A stretch of 64,000 bases of DNA from Acidobacteriota bacterium (GTDB lineage: Bacteria; Acidobacteriota; Vicinamibacteria; Vicinamibacterales; UBA823): contig PCAK01000016.1 in the NCBI GenBank assembly GCA_002730525.1, forward strand, positions 1 to 64,000, given 5' to 3'. The number at the start of each line of letters is the position of its first letter. The stretch's first letter is position 1. The notes below the pieces were generated by a model. The model did no database searches and was not told where the DNA came from. It worked only from the letters and a program-made list of their open reading frames with translations. Position numbers and translations under genes: made by a program. This document shows, in pieces, positions 50,980 to 59,793 of this stretch.

Positions 50980-52214
50980 TCGAACACCACCTTCGCGATC
51001 TCGACCTGCGAGGCACCTTCTCGCGAGTAGGCCTCGGTCCAGGTCACGTAGACGTCACCCTTGAAGACCGCCGTCCGCACGAACCCGCTGGCCCGCCCGG
51101 CACCGGTGCGCGCGATCGCGTGAGACGCGTCAACCTCGCCCGACGACGTCACGCGTCTGAACTTCACCTCGGCCTCGCCCTCGTCACCCCGCTCGAGCCA
51201 GGAGACGATCGCCGAGCCACGAGCATGCTCGATGTCGACGCGACCGACCGGACGGCCATCGTCGACCCGCACCGCGCCGCCGAACGTGACCCCACTATCG
51301 TCAGAGAACTTCACCTGGACGCGCGGGTCGCCGCCTTCCCCGGTGAACCAGGCCACGGCCACCTGACCGCCGTCGGCCGCCAACTGCGGACCATTCACGG
51401 GACACCCGGGAATCTGCCATCCGTCATCATGCAGGGTCACCGGGTCGGTCCACGCGCCGTCGGCATACCGGATGATGGAGATGTCCCTGACCTCGTCCGC
51501 CGAGCGATCGCGATACGCCACGAGCAGGCCGTCAGCCGTACGGGCCATGCCGGTCTGACAGCACTCGCACACCCGGCCATCGAGAAGCCGCTCGGTCTGG
51601 AACCGTCCATCCGTGTAGGTCGTGAACATGAGCGCCATCTCGTTGTCGCTGGCGCCCTGCTTGAACTGACGCCCGTCGAGCCAGACCCCGGCGAGGCCCG
51701 ATTCGCCGTAGCCGGTCAACGAGACGAACCCGTGCTCGCTCAGTGTGCCGTCGCGGTGCGGCCGGTCGGGTGCACTCCAGGTCTCACCTCCGTCGTCGGA
51801 AAGCGACATCCAGATGTCGTACTGATAGGTGCCGCCCGCGGCCTTCTCGAGCCAGTGCGCCGCAAGTCGGCCATCGGCAAGCGGCAGCATCGACCCGAAG
51901 TCGGCCCAGTTGGCGAAGAACCGATCGGACGTTCTGATCGTCCGCGGCGCGCTGAACGCCTCACCGTCCCATACCGCGAACTGGAATCTGTGGCCGGGCC
52001 CGTCCGACCGCGCCTCGAGCCAGCTCAAGTAGAGACCGCTCTCGGCGGCGACGAGATTGCCGGTGATGCTGGACGCCGGGGCGGGCGACGCCAGCGCGCG
52101 CAGCTTCACCGCGTCGTCGGCCCGAGCGGGCGTCGCGACCACGACGCACGTGACCGCCAATGCCAGAGACCATCCGCCGAACCGGGCGCCGAGGCGGAAT
52201 GATGAACTTGTCAT
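50976..52214 (-). CDS. exported BNR/sialidase-like propeller with a CxCC motif
   Basis: A 412-residue protein starting MTSSSFRLGARFGGWSLALA (signal peptide, cleavage after ARA). ATG 52214 is preferred because it precedes the signal, and TATGAT at about 52242 could be a -10. Asp-box repeats mark a six-bladed sialidase-type propeller: SLSDDGGETWSAPDR and KFSDDSGVTFGGAVR. The sialidase arginine triad is not evident. A striking segment, DGRVCECCQTGMARTADGLL (about 207-226), carries three Cys, with another in GWQIPGCPVNGP. Coupled translation with TlpA suggests that these Cys are kept reduced or hold a metal. Confidence 0.75.
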   Translation of the reverse strand: MTSSSFRLGARFGGWSLALAVTCVVVATPARADDAVKLRALASPAPASSITGNLVAAESGLYLSWLEARSDGPGHRFQFAVWDGEAFSAPRTIRTSDRFFANWADFGSMLPLADGRLAAHWLEKAAGGTYQYDIWMSLSDDGGETWSAPDRPHRDGTLSEHGFVSLTGYGESGLAGVWLDGRQFKQGASDNEMALMFTTYTDGRFQTERLLDGRVCECCQTGMARTADGLLVAYRDRSADEVRDISIIRYADGAWTDPVTLHDDGWQIPGCPVNGPQLAADGGQVAVAWFTGEGGDPRVQVKFSDDSGVTFGGAVRVDDGRPVGRVDIEHARGSAIVSWLERGDEGEAEVKFRRVTSSGEVDASHAIARTGAGRASGFVRTAVFKGDVYVTWTEAYSREGASQVEIAKVVFE

Positions 52215-52249
52215 GCCAAATGAGGCGTACAGTGAATCATACCCCGGTC

Positions 52250-53686
52250 TCACGCGCGGGCCGGACCGATGTCGACCTCGATCGAGCGCCACTTGCCCTG
52301 TTCGAACCTGATGACGCTGAGGCCGCACCGCAGGACGTGGCCCAGGACGATCGCCAGCCAGATGTCCGACGCCTCGAGTCCACGCAGCGCCTGCAAGACG
52401 AAGCAGAACCCGACCGGCACGACGACCTGCGAGACGATCGAGATGTACAAAGGCCCCTTCGTATCACCCGTGCCCTGCAGCGCGCCGGTGAACGTCAGCG
52501 CGACGGTCACGAAGAGGCCGGACACCGCCAGATAGCCGAGCAACTGGCGGCCCAGCGCGAGCGCCGGTCCGTCGGTCATACCAAACACGGCGAGCAGCGC
52601 CTCGGGCGCGAAGACGAACGCGGCACCGATGCCGGCGGCGAGCCCGAGGCCGACACCGGCGGCCACCCGCGCCGATCGCGCGCTGCGATCGGGATGGCCC
52701 GCGCCGAGGTTCTGCCCCGCCACTGCCGACGCCGCGCCCATAAGTCCAACTGACGTCCAGGTGATGAGCGAGAAGAGCTGCGTGTACCCGACCGAGTAGA
52801 CGGCCTGCGCCTCGGCGCTGAAGGTCAGCCCGCCGATGAACCGGAGCATCAACAGGCCGCCGAGGTTCATGACGACGCCCTGGAACCCCGCCGGCAGCCC
52901 GAACCGAAACAGCTCGCGAATGATCCCGAAGTCCGGCCGGTAGGACATCGTGCGAGAAAAGTGGATCACCAGTCGGTTGGACGCCAGGAGGTAGAGGAAC
53001 ACCAGCCCAACGGTGCCACTGGCGATCACGGTGCCCATCGCCGCGCCCTGCGTTCCGAACGACGGGATCGGACCGAGCCCGCGGATGAGGACGACGCTGA
53101 GGACGACGTTCAGCCCGGTCATGAGGATGCCGAGGCGCATCGGCGTCTTCACGTCGCCGGCGGCACGCAAGGCGCCGCTGAAAAGGAAGAACATCAGCAT
53201 GCCGAAGCTGAAGACGAACATGATCCGGATGTAGGGCAGCGCCTCGACCTGCACCTCGGGCGCGGCGTTGATCAGGTTCAACAGCGAAGGCGCGAAGTAG
53301 TACCCCAGGGGCGCGAGCACGCCGAACGCCAGCGCCAGCGAGACGATGAACGCTTGATAGACCGAACGGTTGACCTTGTCATGGTCGCCGGCACCGGCGA
53401 ACCGCGCCACCAGCACAGCCATCCCGGTGAAGATCGAGGCGACGAAGACAATGACGAGGATGAAGATCTGCATGCTCACGCCGATCGCGGCGTTGCCGAT
53501 ATGGCCGACGTAGTTGCCGACCATCGCCTGGTCGATGGCGCCCTGGAGCCCACCGATGATGTTTTGCAGCATCGTCGGCCAGGCGAGGCGCCAGACGGCG
53601 CGGCCGAGCGGGCCCTCGACGATCCGGCGATCGAACTGCTTCGTGGGCTTCGCCGAGTCGGTCATCCGGTGGCTTGTCTCGGCCAC
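52250..53686 (-). CDS. MATE-family multidrug/cation efflux transporter
   Basis: A 478-residue membrane protein with about 12 helices in two related halves. N-terminal signature: LGRAVWRLAWPTMLQNIIGG, then GAIDQAMVGNYVGHIGNAAI. The second half begins ELFRFGLPAGFQGVVMNLGG and continues GLMGAASAVAGQNLGAGHPDR (the conserved VGQNLGA-type motif), ending ALQGTGDTKGPLYIS. Full length. These antiporters export drugs or metabolites using sodium or proton gradients. A short 35-base gap separates it from the BNR gene start. Confidence 0.92.
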   Translation of the reverse strand: MAETSHRMTDSAKPTKQFDRRIVEGPLGRAVWRLAWPTMLQNIIGGLQGAIDQAMVGNYVGHIGNAAIGVSMQIFILVIVFVASIFTGMAVLVARFAGAGDHDKVNRSVYQAFIVSLALAFGVLAPLGYYFAPSLLNLINAAPEVQVEALPYIRIMFVFSFGMLMFFLFSGALRAAGDVKTPMRLGILMTGLNVVLSVVLIRGLGPIPSFGTQGAAMGTVIASGTVGLVFLYLLASNRLVIHFSRTMSYRPDFGIIRELFRFGLPAGFQGVVMNLGGLLMLRFIGGLTFSAEAQAVYSVGYTQLFSLITWTSVGLMGAASAVAGQNLGAGHPDRSARSARVAAGVGLGLAAGIGAAFVFAPEALLAVFGMTDGPALALGRQLLGYLAVSGLFVTVALTFTGALQGTGDTKGPLYISIVSQVVVPVGFCFVLQALRGLEASDIWLAIVLGHVLRCGLSVIRFEQGKWRSIEVDIGPARA

Positions 53687-53803
53687 GGACGCACCGTAGC
53701 AGGTGTGGGAGTCGCTCTAGGTGATGGCGATGGCGCCTGAACGCACCGCTCATCATGTCATAGACGAACCGGGCGGAGCGCCCGTTTCGCCGGAGACACG
53801 AGG

Positions 53804-55255
53804 CTAACGAGGGTCGGAAGGAAGGTGCGCGCTACGAGCGTCAGCCACTCGCGCCGCCTCGAACGGACCGTAGTGCATTGCCGACACGCGCGCCGCGCCG
53901 TCGCGATCGAATCTGACGCGGAACCACTGCTGCCGGTGGATGAACGTGGGATCGCCGGACGCTGACGCCTCGACGAGTTGGAGCAGCGCCCCCGCGGGAC
54001 TTCCGGCCACGGCCAGATGGTCGCCGGCGGGCAAGAGGATCATCGACGCGTTCGGCACGTAGAAGTCTTCGCTGAACCGGTACTCCCCCGCCAGTTCATC
54101 AGCGAGTGACGCCTCGAGCGGCGCGGCGGCGAGCCGCAGAGGCGTCGGCTCCTCGCCGAGCGCGAGCGGCGCCAGACCGTCGGCCAATTCGGTCGGCACC
54201 GTGCTGATGCTGAGGTTGCACAGCACGATCACGGTCACCTGCTCCCCTTCGAAGTGCACGAACTCGGTCGAGAACCCGACGCCGTCTCACCCCGACATAC
54301 TGACCTTCGAACGCCCGAGCCGCTCGTCGAGGATCCACCCGTAGCCACGGGCGTCGACGTGGCGACGGAACATCAGCGCGCGCGACTCCGGCGTCAGGAC
54401 CTCATCCCCAGAGAGCGCTCGGTGCCACCGCAGCAGATCGCTCGCCGTCGAGTAGATCGAACCCGAGCCGGTGCTCGCGGAGTAGTCCACCGGGCTCGAC
54501 GGCTCGATCTCTCGCAATCCGACTGGCACGTGGCCCATCGCCAGCCCCGGCACGGGGGTCGCAGCATCGCCGCGATGCCCGGTCGCCGCCAAGCCGGCAG
54601 GCGCGATGATCTCATCGCGCAGAAACTCGCCGAACGACCGGCCCGACACGAGTTCGATGACGCGGGCAAGGAGCGCGTAGTTCGCGTCGGAGTACGCGCT
54701 GCGCTCCCCAGGCTCGAGCGCCAGCGGCACGCCGGCAATCCAGTCCACGAGATCCGCCGCCGTGTGCGGCCGGCGCGAGCGCTCGGCGTAGTCGGGTTGG
54801 AAGACGTAGCGGGCCAGCCCCGAGGTATGGACGAGCAGCTGGTGAATCGTGATCTAGTCGCCGCGCGGGAACTCCGGCAGAAACCGGCTGAGCGGATCGT
54901 CGAGCGACAAGGCGTGCCGTTCGCGCAAGCGCAGGATGGCCGCAGCCGTGAACGACTTCGACAACGATGCGATCTGGAAGGCGGTCTCCACTGTCGCCGG
55001 CGTGTCCGTCGCGTGATTCGCCGGCCCGAAGCCTTCATGCATGAGCAGTTCGTCACCCCGCGCGACGAGGACGATGCCGCTGAAGCTCCGACTCTCGACG
55101 TAGGGGCTGACCAGCTCGCGGACCGCAGACCGCAACACGTCATGCGTGGCCACGCTGGCCGACGGGCCACTCGTCCGAGCACATCCGAGGACCAAGAGCA
55201 CCCCGGCGAGTGCCGCGACGTATCCGGCGTGACTCCGCCCGAATCGACCGCCCAT
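53804..55255 (-). pseudogene. serine hydrolase lipoprotein gene with two in-frame stop codons
   Basis: One continuous reading frame of 484 codons from ATG 55255 to 53804 encodes a beta-lactamase-fold serine hydrolase: lipobox LVLGC, SxxK in FQIASLSKSF, HTSGLARYVFQPDY, ERSAYSDANYALLA, SGSIYSTASDLLRWH, and a C-terminal FSTEFVHFEGEQVTVIVLCN. It is broken by TAG at 54856-54854 (FPRGD-stop-ITIHQLL, where Glu is usual) and by TGA at 54289-54287 (SMSG-stop-DGVGFSTEF, where Gly is likely). No frameshift occurs. Two independent point mutations, both explainable by single-base changes, make it a recent pseudogene. Confidence 0.85.
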
Positions 55256-55394
55256 GAATGCCCTGCTCGGTGTTTAGCATATCTGTATCAACCACCCGTC
55301 CCCGCCGTCGATTGCGCCGGTCACTCTGCTACTATTGATGCCTCGTGGCGCGGATGTTCGGCGCCGGACGCGGGACCAACAAGTGGGGAACGAT

Positions 55395-55979
55395 ATGACG
55401 AGACGAGCAACCGGGATGGTGAGAGTGCTAGGGCTGGCCACGGCGACCCTGGGGCTGTCGCTGCTGGCGACTGCGCCCGCCAGCGCACAGAACACGCGTG
55501 ACGATCTTCACGACGGCCCGCTGATCGAAGGCTACGGCCGGCACGTCGATCTGCCGACGGCCGACTACCCAACGCCGACCGACGGGGTTTACAGAGTCGC
55601 CTTCGAGCTCCTGGCCCCGCTGAACAATCCCGAACGCGTCCACGGGCGGCTCGAGGCCGCGGCGCGGTTCATGAACATGCACGCCCACGCCGGCGTACCC
55701 AAGGAGAACCTGCAGGTCAAGCTGATCCTGCACGGTGGCGGCACCCGGGCGGCAATGACCAACGAGGGGTTCCGGAAGCGCTACGAGATGGACAATCCGA
55801 ACCTGCCGTTGCTGCAGGCGCTCACCGATGCGGGCGTCGAGATCTTCCTGTGCGAGCAATCGCGCGTCCTCAGCGGGCTCGATGCGAGCGAGGTGGCCGC
55901 GCCGGTCAAGAGCGCCCTGTCGGCGATGACCGCGGTCGTGTCGTTGCAGGCCGAGGGCTATCAGTTCCTGACCTACTGA
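55395..55979 (+). CDS. exported DsrE-family protein
   Basis: A 194-residue protein starting MTRRATGMVRVLGLATATLG (signal peptide, cleavage after ASA), with GGGGAAC before ATG 55395. The DsrE/F fold is recognisable: YRVAFELLAPLNNPERVHGR, MNMHAHAGVPKENLQVKLIL, HGGGTRAAMTNEGFRKRYEM, and the conserved Cys site LTDAGVEIFLCEQSRVLSG. DsrE-type proteins carry sulfur as a persulfide on this Cys. Exported versions occur beside sulfur-oxidising cytochromes, and here a thiosulfate-dehydrogenase-like cytochrome follows 45 bases downstream. Confidence 0.8.
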   Translation: MTRRATGMVRVLGLATATLGLSLLATAPASAQNTRDDLHDGPLIEGYGRHVDLPTADYPTPTDGVYRVAFELLAPLNNPERVHGRLEAAARFMNMHAHAGVPKENLQVKLILHGGGTRAAMTNEGFRKRYEMDNPNLPLLQALTDAGVEIFLCEQSRVLSGLDASEVAAPVKSALSAMTAVVSLQAEGYQFLTY

Positions 55980-56024
55980 GGCCCAGCTGCCCGGCCGTAG
56001 GCCCGATTGAGTATTCGCGAACAA

Positions 56025-57119
56025 ATGCTGACGCTCGCCAGGCTCGCGTTGACCGCGGCCGTGATGCTGCTCATCACGACCGCGTGTTCGCCGCCTCCGG
56101 AGGAGGCCGCTCCCCCGACTGCCGTCGTGGAGCTCCCGCGCATCCCACAACCGGGCGAATTCGGACCGGCTTCACACACCTACGAACTCACCGGGCCGCT
56201 CGTGCCGTTCACGACGACGATGGTGTCGGCATGGGACCTGCCGCAGGACCCGATCACGGATCCGACGCTCGACGCGCGTGACGACGGTGAACTGATCCGC
56301 CGCGGCTTCAGGCTGTTCAGGGACACGCCGAGCGAGACACCGCGCTTCACGCCGAGCGGCATGACGTGCGCCAACTGTCACCTGAACTCGGGCCAACGCG
56401 AACTGGCGCTACCGCTCGTCGGCTCGGCCGGGATGTTCCCGGAGCGCAACGGTCGCGCCGGACGGATGTTCAGCCTCGAGGACCGGATCGTCGGCTGCTT
56501 CTATCGCAGCGAGAACGCCGTGCACGGACCTGACAACGGCGGCCTCGCGGCGGCCAGGGCCGGCGTCGCACCGGTCCCCGCAGCGGACGCCATCAGTGAG
56601 CCGATGCTGCCCGACGTCGACTCCGAGGAGATCGTCGCACTGGCGGCGTACCTTCGATATCTATCCGAGGGCTACACGCCTGGCGAGGATCCGTCCTGGC
56701 GGAAGAAGAATCGGATCCCACAGGACAGCCTGGTGCCCCTCGACGCGTTGAATCCGGCACGTGGCGAGGAAATCTATACGGAACTCTGTGTGAACTGCCA
56801 CGGGCCCGATGGTCAGGGCGTCCAGGTCGGCGACAAGAAGCCCGGGCCGCTCTGGGGGCCGCTCTCCTGGAACGACGGCGCCGGCCTGGCGAGGTTCTAC
56901 ACAATGGCGGGCTTCGTGCGCTACGCGATGCCCTATCTCGATCCGGGCATCCTGAGCGACGAGGACGCGCAGCACGTGTCAGCGTTCATCATCTCGAAGC
57001 CACGGCCGGCCTATCCTTACAAGCACGAAGACTGGCAGACTGATCCGATGCCGATCGACGCCGCGTTCTACCGTCTCGGCAACGACTCGGCCGCGACGCC
57101 AAGCACCCCGCAGCCGTAG
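56025..57119 (+). CDS. di-haem cytochrome c lipoprotein, thiosulfate dehydrogenase (TsdA)-like
   Basis: A 364-residue protein from ATG 56025 (TTG 56007 also possible) with signal MLTLARLALTAAVMLLITTA and lipobox ITTAC. Two haem sites: CANCH (115-119) and CVNCH (255-259). Between them, EDRIVGCFYRSENAV (Cys158) matches the region where TsdA uses a Cys to ligate its active-site haem (recalled RINGCF-RS-NG). The first domain also has SGMTCANCHLNSGQ, as in TsdA and SoxXA-type cytochromes. TsdA couples two thiosulfates to tetrathionate. With DsrE upstream it suggests periplasmic sulfur-compound oxidation. Confidence 0.75.
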   Translation: MLTLARLALTAAVMLLITTACSPPPEEAAPPTAVVELPRIPQPGEFGPASHTYELTGPLVPFTTTMVSAWDLPQDPITDPTLDARDDGELIRRGFRLFRDTPSETPRFTPSGMTCANCHLNSGQRELALPLVGSAGMFPERNGRAGRMFSLEDRIVGCFYRSENAVHGPDNGGLAAARAGVAPVPAADAISEPMLPDVDSEEIVALAAYLRYLSEGYTPGEDPSWRKKNRIPQDSLVPLDALNPARGEEIYTELCVNCHGPDGQGVQVGDKKPGPLWGPLSWNDGAGLARFYTMAGFVRYAMPYLDPGILSDEDAQHVSAFIISKPRPAYPYKHEDWQTDPMPIDAAFYRLGNDSAATPSTPQP

Positions 57120-57164
57120 GCCGCCTCGCCTACTCGTAGCGCACGCTTTTGAGAATGCCGGCAC

Positions 57165-58109
57165 CTACTGCGGCTGCAGCTTCGTCAGCAGATCTTTGGC
57201 CTGCGTGACCTGGGGGGTCTCGCTCGGTGAAAGCTCGACGAACTGGTTGAAGTCGGCGATGGCCTCGTCGTCATTCTCGAGCCTGATGTGCGCCATGCCG
57301 CGGTAGTAGTACGGCAGCGCCGAATTCGGCGCGCGGTCGATCGCCACCCCGAGCACCCGGACGGCGTGGTCAAACTCCTCCGCGTCCATCAGGGTGTTGC
57401 CACTCAAATCGATGAACGCCGTCTCGGCATCGGCGGGCAGCGGATCGTCGAGGTCGTCAATGTAGCCGTGCATCCGGTCGTACTGCCCGGCGGAACCTGC
57501 GCTCAGCATCGCCTGCAGGATGACTTCTCCCGGGGACTCGGGCGTCGGCGCCGGGGCGCCGCCTTCCCACGCCTCGAGCAACGCATCGTAGTGCCCGAGC
57601 GCTTCGGCGTGCAGCCCTTCACCTTGATAGGTGGCGGCAATCGCCTGGTGCAGATCCACGTTCGCGGGCAACGCGGCAAAGATCTTCTCGTAGCTCGCTC
57701 GCGCCCCGCTGAAGTTGCTGGCTCCGAAATCGGCCGTCGCCTGATCGAGCAGTTCCTGCAGGGTCGGCAGGACGACCTCGATGTCGTCATTGTCGCGCTC
57801 CGCGACGTCGAGTTCCAGAATCTCCGCCCCGTACCCGAGATGACCCGCAGCGATCGTAATCCGCCACGCGCCAGGCTTGAGGTCGTCGAGTTCGAACTCC
57901 CCGTCGCCGTCGGCCGTCTCCGGATCCGGCCCGGTGCCGGTTTCCACGAAAATGGCCGTGACGGTCGTCTGAGGCAGCCCCACCCCGTCCGCGTTGGTCA
58001 CCTTGCCGTCGAGATCGACTCGGCCCTTCCAATCCTGACCGGTGACCGCCGCTGGAACGGCCAGCGCCACGAGCAGGACGATGAACCACCGAAGTGTGTA
58101 TTGCTTCAC
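57165..58109 (-). CDS. exported carboxypeptidase-regulatory-like domain plus TPR protein
   Basis: A 314-residue protein starting at GTG 58109 (TTG 58121 is an alternative) with GGGGG five bases upstream. The signal KQYTLRWFIVLLVALAVPAA precedes a transthyretin-like domain at about 28-110 (DLDGKVTNADGVGLPQTTVT, ADGDGEFELDDLKPGAWRIT). Three or more tetratricopeptide units fill 120-310: FSGARASYEKIFAALPANVD, HAEALGHYDALLEAWEGG, DHAVRVLGVAIDRAPNSALP, EAIADFNQFVELSPSE. Probably a periplasmic scaffold for protein interactions. No partner is implied by neighbours. Confidence 0.8.
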   Translation of the reverse strand: MKQYTLRWFIVLLVALAVPAAVTGQDWKGRVDLDGKVTNADGVGLPQTTVTAIFVETGTGPDPETADGDGEFELDDLKPGAWRITIAAGHLGYGAEILELDVAERDNDDIEVVLPTLQELLDQATADFGASNFSGARASYEKIFAALPANVDLHQAIAATYQGEGLHAEALGHYDALLEAWEGGAPAPTPESPGEVILQAMLSAGSAGQYDRMHGYIDDLDDPLPADAETAFIDLSGNTLMDAEEFDHAVRVLGVAIDRAPNSALPYYYRGMAHIRLENDDEAIADFNQFVELSPSETPQVTQAKDLLTKLQPQ

Positions 58110-58313
58110 GTTAGCCCCCAAGAGCTGGAATTTGCCACGCCGTCGCCCTGCGCCCCGCAGCGGCTCCGGCAGCCTTTGATTGTAGATGACTCACCGACCG
58201 GCAGTAAACCCCGGCCGTCAGGATTCGGGCCGCGCGCCCGGGATCCCACCTGGCCGCAACGGAGATAGGACGGGGCATCAGGAGATAAGATGGCACCACA
58301 CGAGGAGCCAACT

Positions 58314-59564
58314 ATGGACAGACGGACCCTGCTGAAGGCCGGCGGCGTCGGACTGTTCGGACTCGGCTTCGGTGGGTGCGCGGGCCGCTCGACCGAGACC
58401 GCCCAACCTGCGGCGGCCACGATCCCGCTCGCGCCGGTCAAGGCGTCGTGGGACCGGGTGATTCGAACGACGGTCGGCCTCCGGCCTCACCGACCATCGG
58501 GGTTCGTCGTGAAGGCGGCCAAGCTCGACGACAAGATGGTCGTCCACAACTACGGCCACGGCGGCGCCGGTCATTCGATCGGCTGGGGCACCGGTTCACT
58601 CGCGGCCGATCTCGCGGATGCGCAGGACGCGCGCCGCGCGGCAGTGCTCGGCTGCGGCACGGTCGGGTTGACCGCCGCCCGCCAGCTCCAGCGGCGCGGC
58701 TACGACGTCACGATCTACACGGCGGCCGTGCCGCCCTACACAACGTCGAACATGGCGTGGGCGGCCTTCACGCCGACCTCCGGCCTCATCGGCCGCGGCG
58801 GCCGAAGCCCGGCGTGGGAGGCACAGTTCCGTGCGGCGGTCGAGATCGCCTACCGCGAACTGCAGTTGCTGGCCGGTCGGGATGAGTACGGCATCGCCTG
58901 GCTCAATTCGTATTCCACGCTCGAATCGCTGCCGAAAGAACGGACGGCGCCGCCGCGAGAGAGCCAGACGGCGGGGCTCCTGCCCGAGTACATGCGCGGC
59001 AGCCGGGAGATCCTCGGACCTGGCGAGCATCCGTTCCCGACGGCCTACGCCAGCCGGCGACCGCGGCTGCGGATCGAACCATCGGTGTACCTGGACGCGC
59101 TCATGCGTGACATCCGGCTCTTCGGAGCGAAGATCGTCCTTCGGAAGTTCGACTCCCCGCGGGATCTCATGACGCTCGACGAACCGCTCATCGTCAACTG
59201 CACCGCGCTGGGCTCGCGCGAACTGTTCGGAGACGAGGAACTGACGCCGGTGAAGGGCCAGCTCACCTTCTTGGTGCCGCAGCCCGAGGTCGACTACGGG
59301 TTCGGGGGGAGCATCGATGGCCCCAACGGCCGCGTGCGCGCGTCGACCAATCCCCGCCGGGACGGCATCGCCTTGAGTGGTGCCGGCAACGCCCCGGGCG
59401 AGTGGTCGCTGACCCCCAACGAGGATGCGGTGCGACAGGTGGTGCAGGGCGCGATCTCGCTGTCGCAGGCGATACTGGCAGTGCCTGCCGGGGAACGGAT
59501 GGTGACTGCGGCGCCGCGGCGGCCCGCGCCGGCTGTCGACGACTTCTTCGATAGAGAATCTTGA
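58314..59564 (+). CDS. circularly permuted D-amino-acid-oxidase-like FAD lipoprotein
   Basis: A 416-residue protein starting MDRRTLLKAGGVGLFGLGFG with a Tat-like RR and lipobox GFGGC. Both ATG 58314 (GAGGAG) and ATG 58290 (AGGAG) have ribosome-binding sites. Residues 55-92 read GLRPHRPSGFVVKAAKLDDK and VVHNYGHGGAGHSIGWG, the sequence that ends ordinary D-amino-acid oxidases. The FAD Rossmann motif AVLGCGTVGLTAARQLQRRG comes after it, at about 110-130. The protein closes with NCTALGSRELFGDEELTPVK and GQLTFLV, normally just before that signature. The domain order is thus permuted. Oxidation of a D-amino acid or glycine-like amine is inferred. Confidence 0.8.
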   Translation: MDRRTLLKAGGVGLFGLGFGGCAGRSTETAQPAAATIPLAPVKASWDRVIRTTVGLRPHRPSGFVVKAAKLDDKMVVHNYGHGGAGHSIGWGTGSLAADLADAQDARRAAVLGCGTVGLTAARQLQRRGYDVTIYTAAVPPYTTSNMAWAAFTPTSGLIGRGGRSPAWEAQFRAAVEIAYRELQLLAGRDEYGIAWLNSYSTLESLPKERTAPPRESQTAGLLPEYMRGSREILGPGEHPFPTAYASRRPRLRIEPSVYLDALMRDIRLFGAKIVLRKFDSPRDLMTLDEPLIVNCTALGSRELFGDEELTPVKGQLTFLVPQPEVDYGFGGSIDGPNGRVRASTNPRRDGIALSGAGNAPGEWSLTPNEDAVRQVVQGAISLSQAILAVPAGERMVTAAPRRPAPAVDDFFDRES

Positions 59565-59567
59565 TGA

Positions 59568-59590
59568 GATGGGGCGCCGTGCGCCCCATC
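59568..59590 (+). terminator. strong hairpin after the oxidase gene
   Basis: GATGGGGCGC (59568-59577) pairs perfectly with GCGCCCCATC (59581-59590) around CGT, starting 3 bases after the stop. There is no T-run, so it may act as a 3' stabilising hairpin or weak terminator. The convergent remnant lies beyond it. Confidence 0.5.
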
Positions 59591-59595
59591 CCTGC

Positions 59596-59790
59596 CTATC
59601 TGACGTTCACCCTGATGTGGGCGTCGGTCCAGCAGCAGCTGAACACGACCTCGTAGTCCTTAGATCAGGCCCATCGCCACGCTGGTGGTCTTGCCGTTCG
59701 CGATCAGCGTCCAGGTGAGCGTCTTGTCACCAAAGTCAGCTGGCACGGGGATGGCGAAGACCCCCCCAGGCCCGCCGGGCCTCACCCGAT
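59596..59790 (-). pseudogene. C-terminal relics of an exported protein with a CCWT ending
   Basis: On the minus strand one frame reads GGPGGVFAIPVPADFGDKTL and TWTLIANGKTTSVAMGLI before a stop at 59660. The neighbouring frame then continues KDYEVVFSCCWTDAHIRVNV and R before TAG at 59596. Both stretches resemble parts of a recalled acidobacterial exported family in which VPADFGKxELTWTLTANGxT occurs mid-protein and CCWTxAxVxVxV ends it. The link between them (and all upstream sequence) is deleted. So this is a gene relic with at least one deletion and frameshift. Confidence 0.5.
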
Positions 59791-59793
59791 CGA

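Noticed and set aside
54287-54289. TGA as a selenocysteine codon in the serine hydrolase gene
   Set aside because: The position is usually Gly, no SECIS-like hairpin is evident just downstream, and a second stop (TAG) exists in the same gene, so pseudogenisation is simpler.
57120-57164. Minus-strand fragment AGILKSVRYE as an ADOP permease tail
   Set aside because: Only ten residues with a weak resemblance; not supportable.
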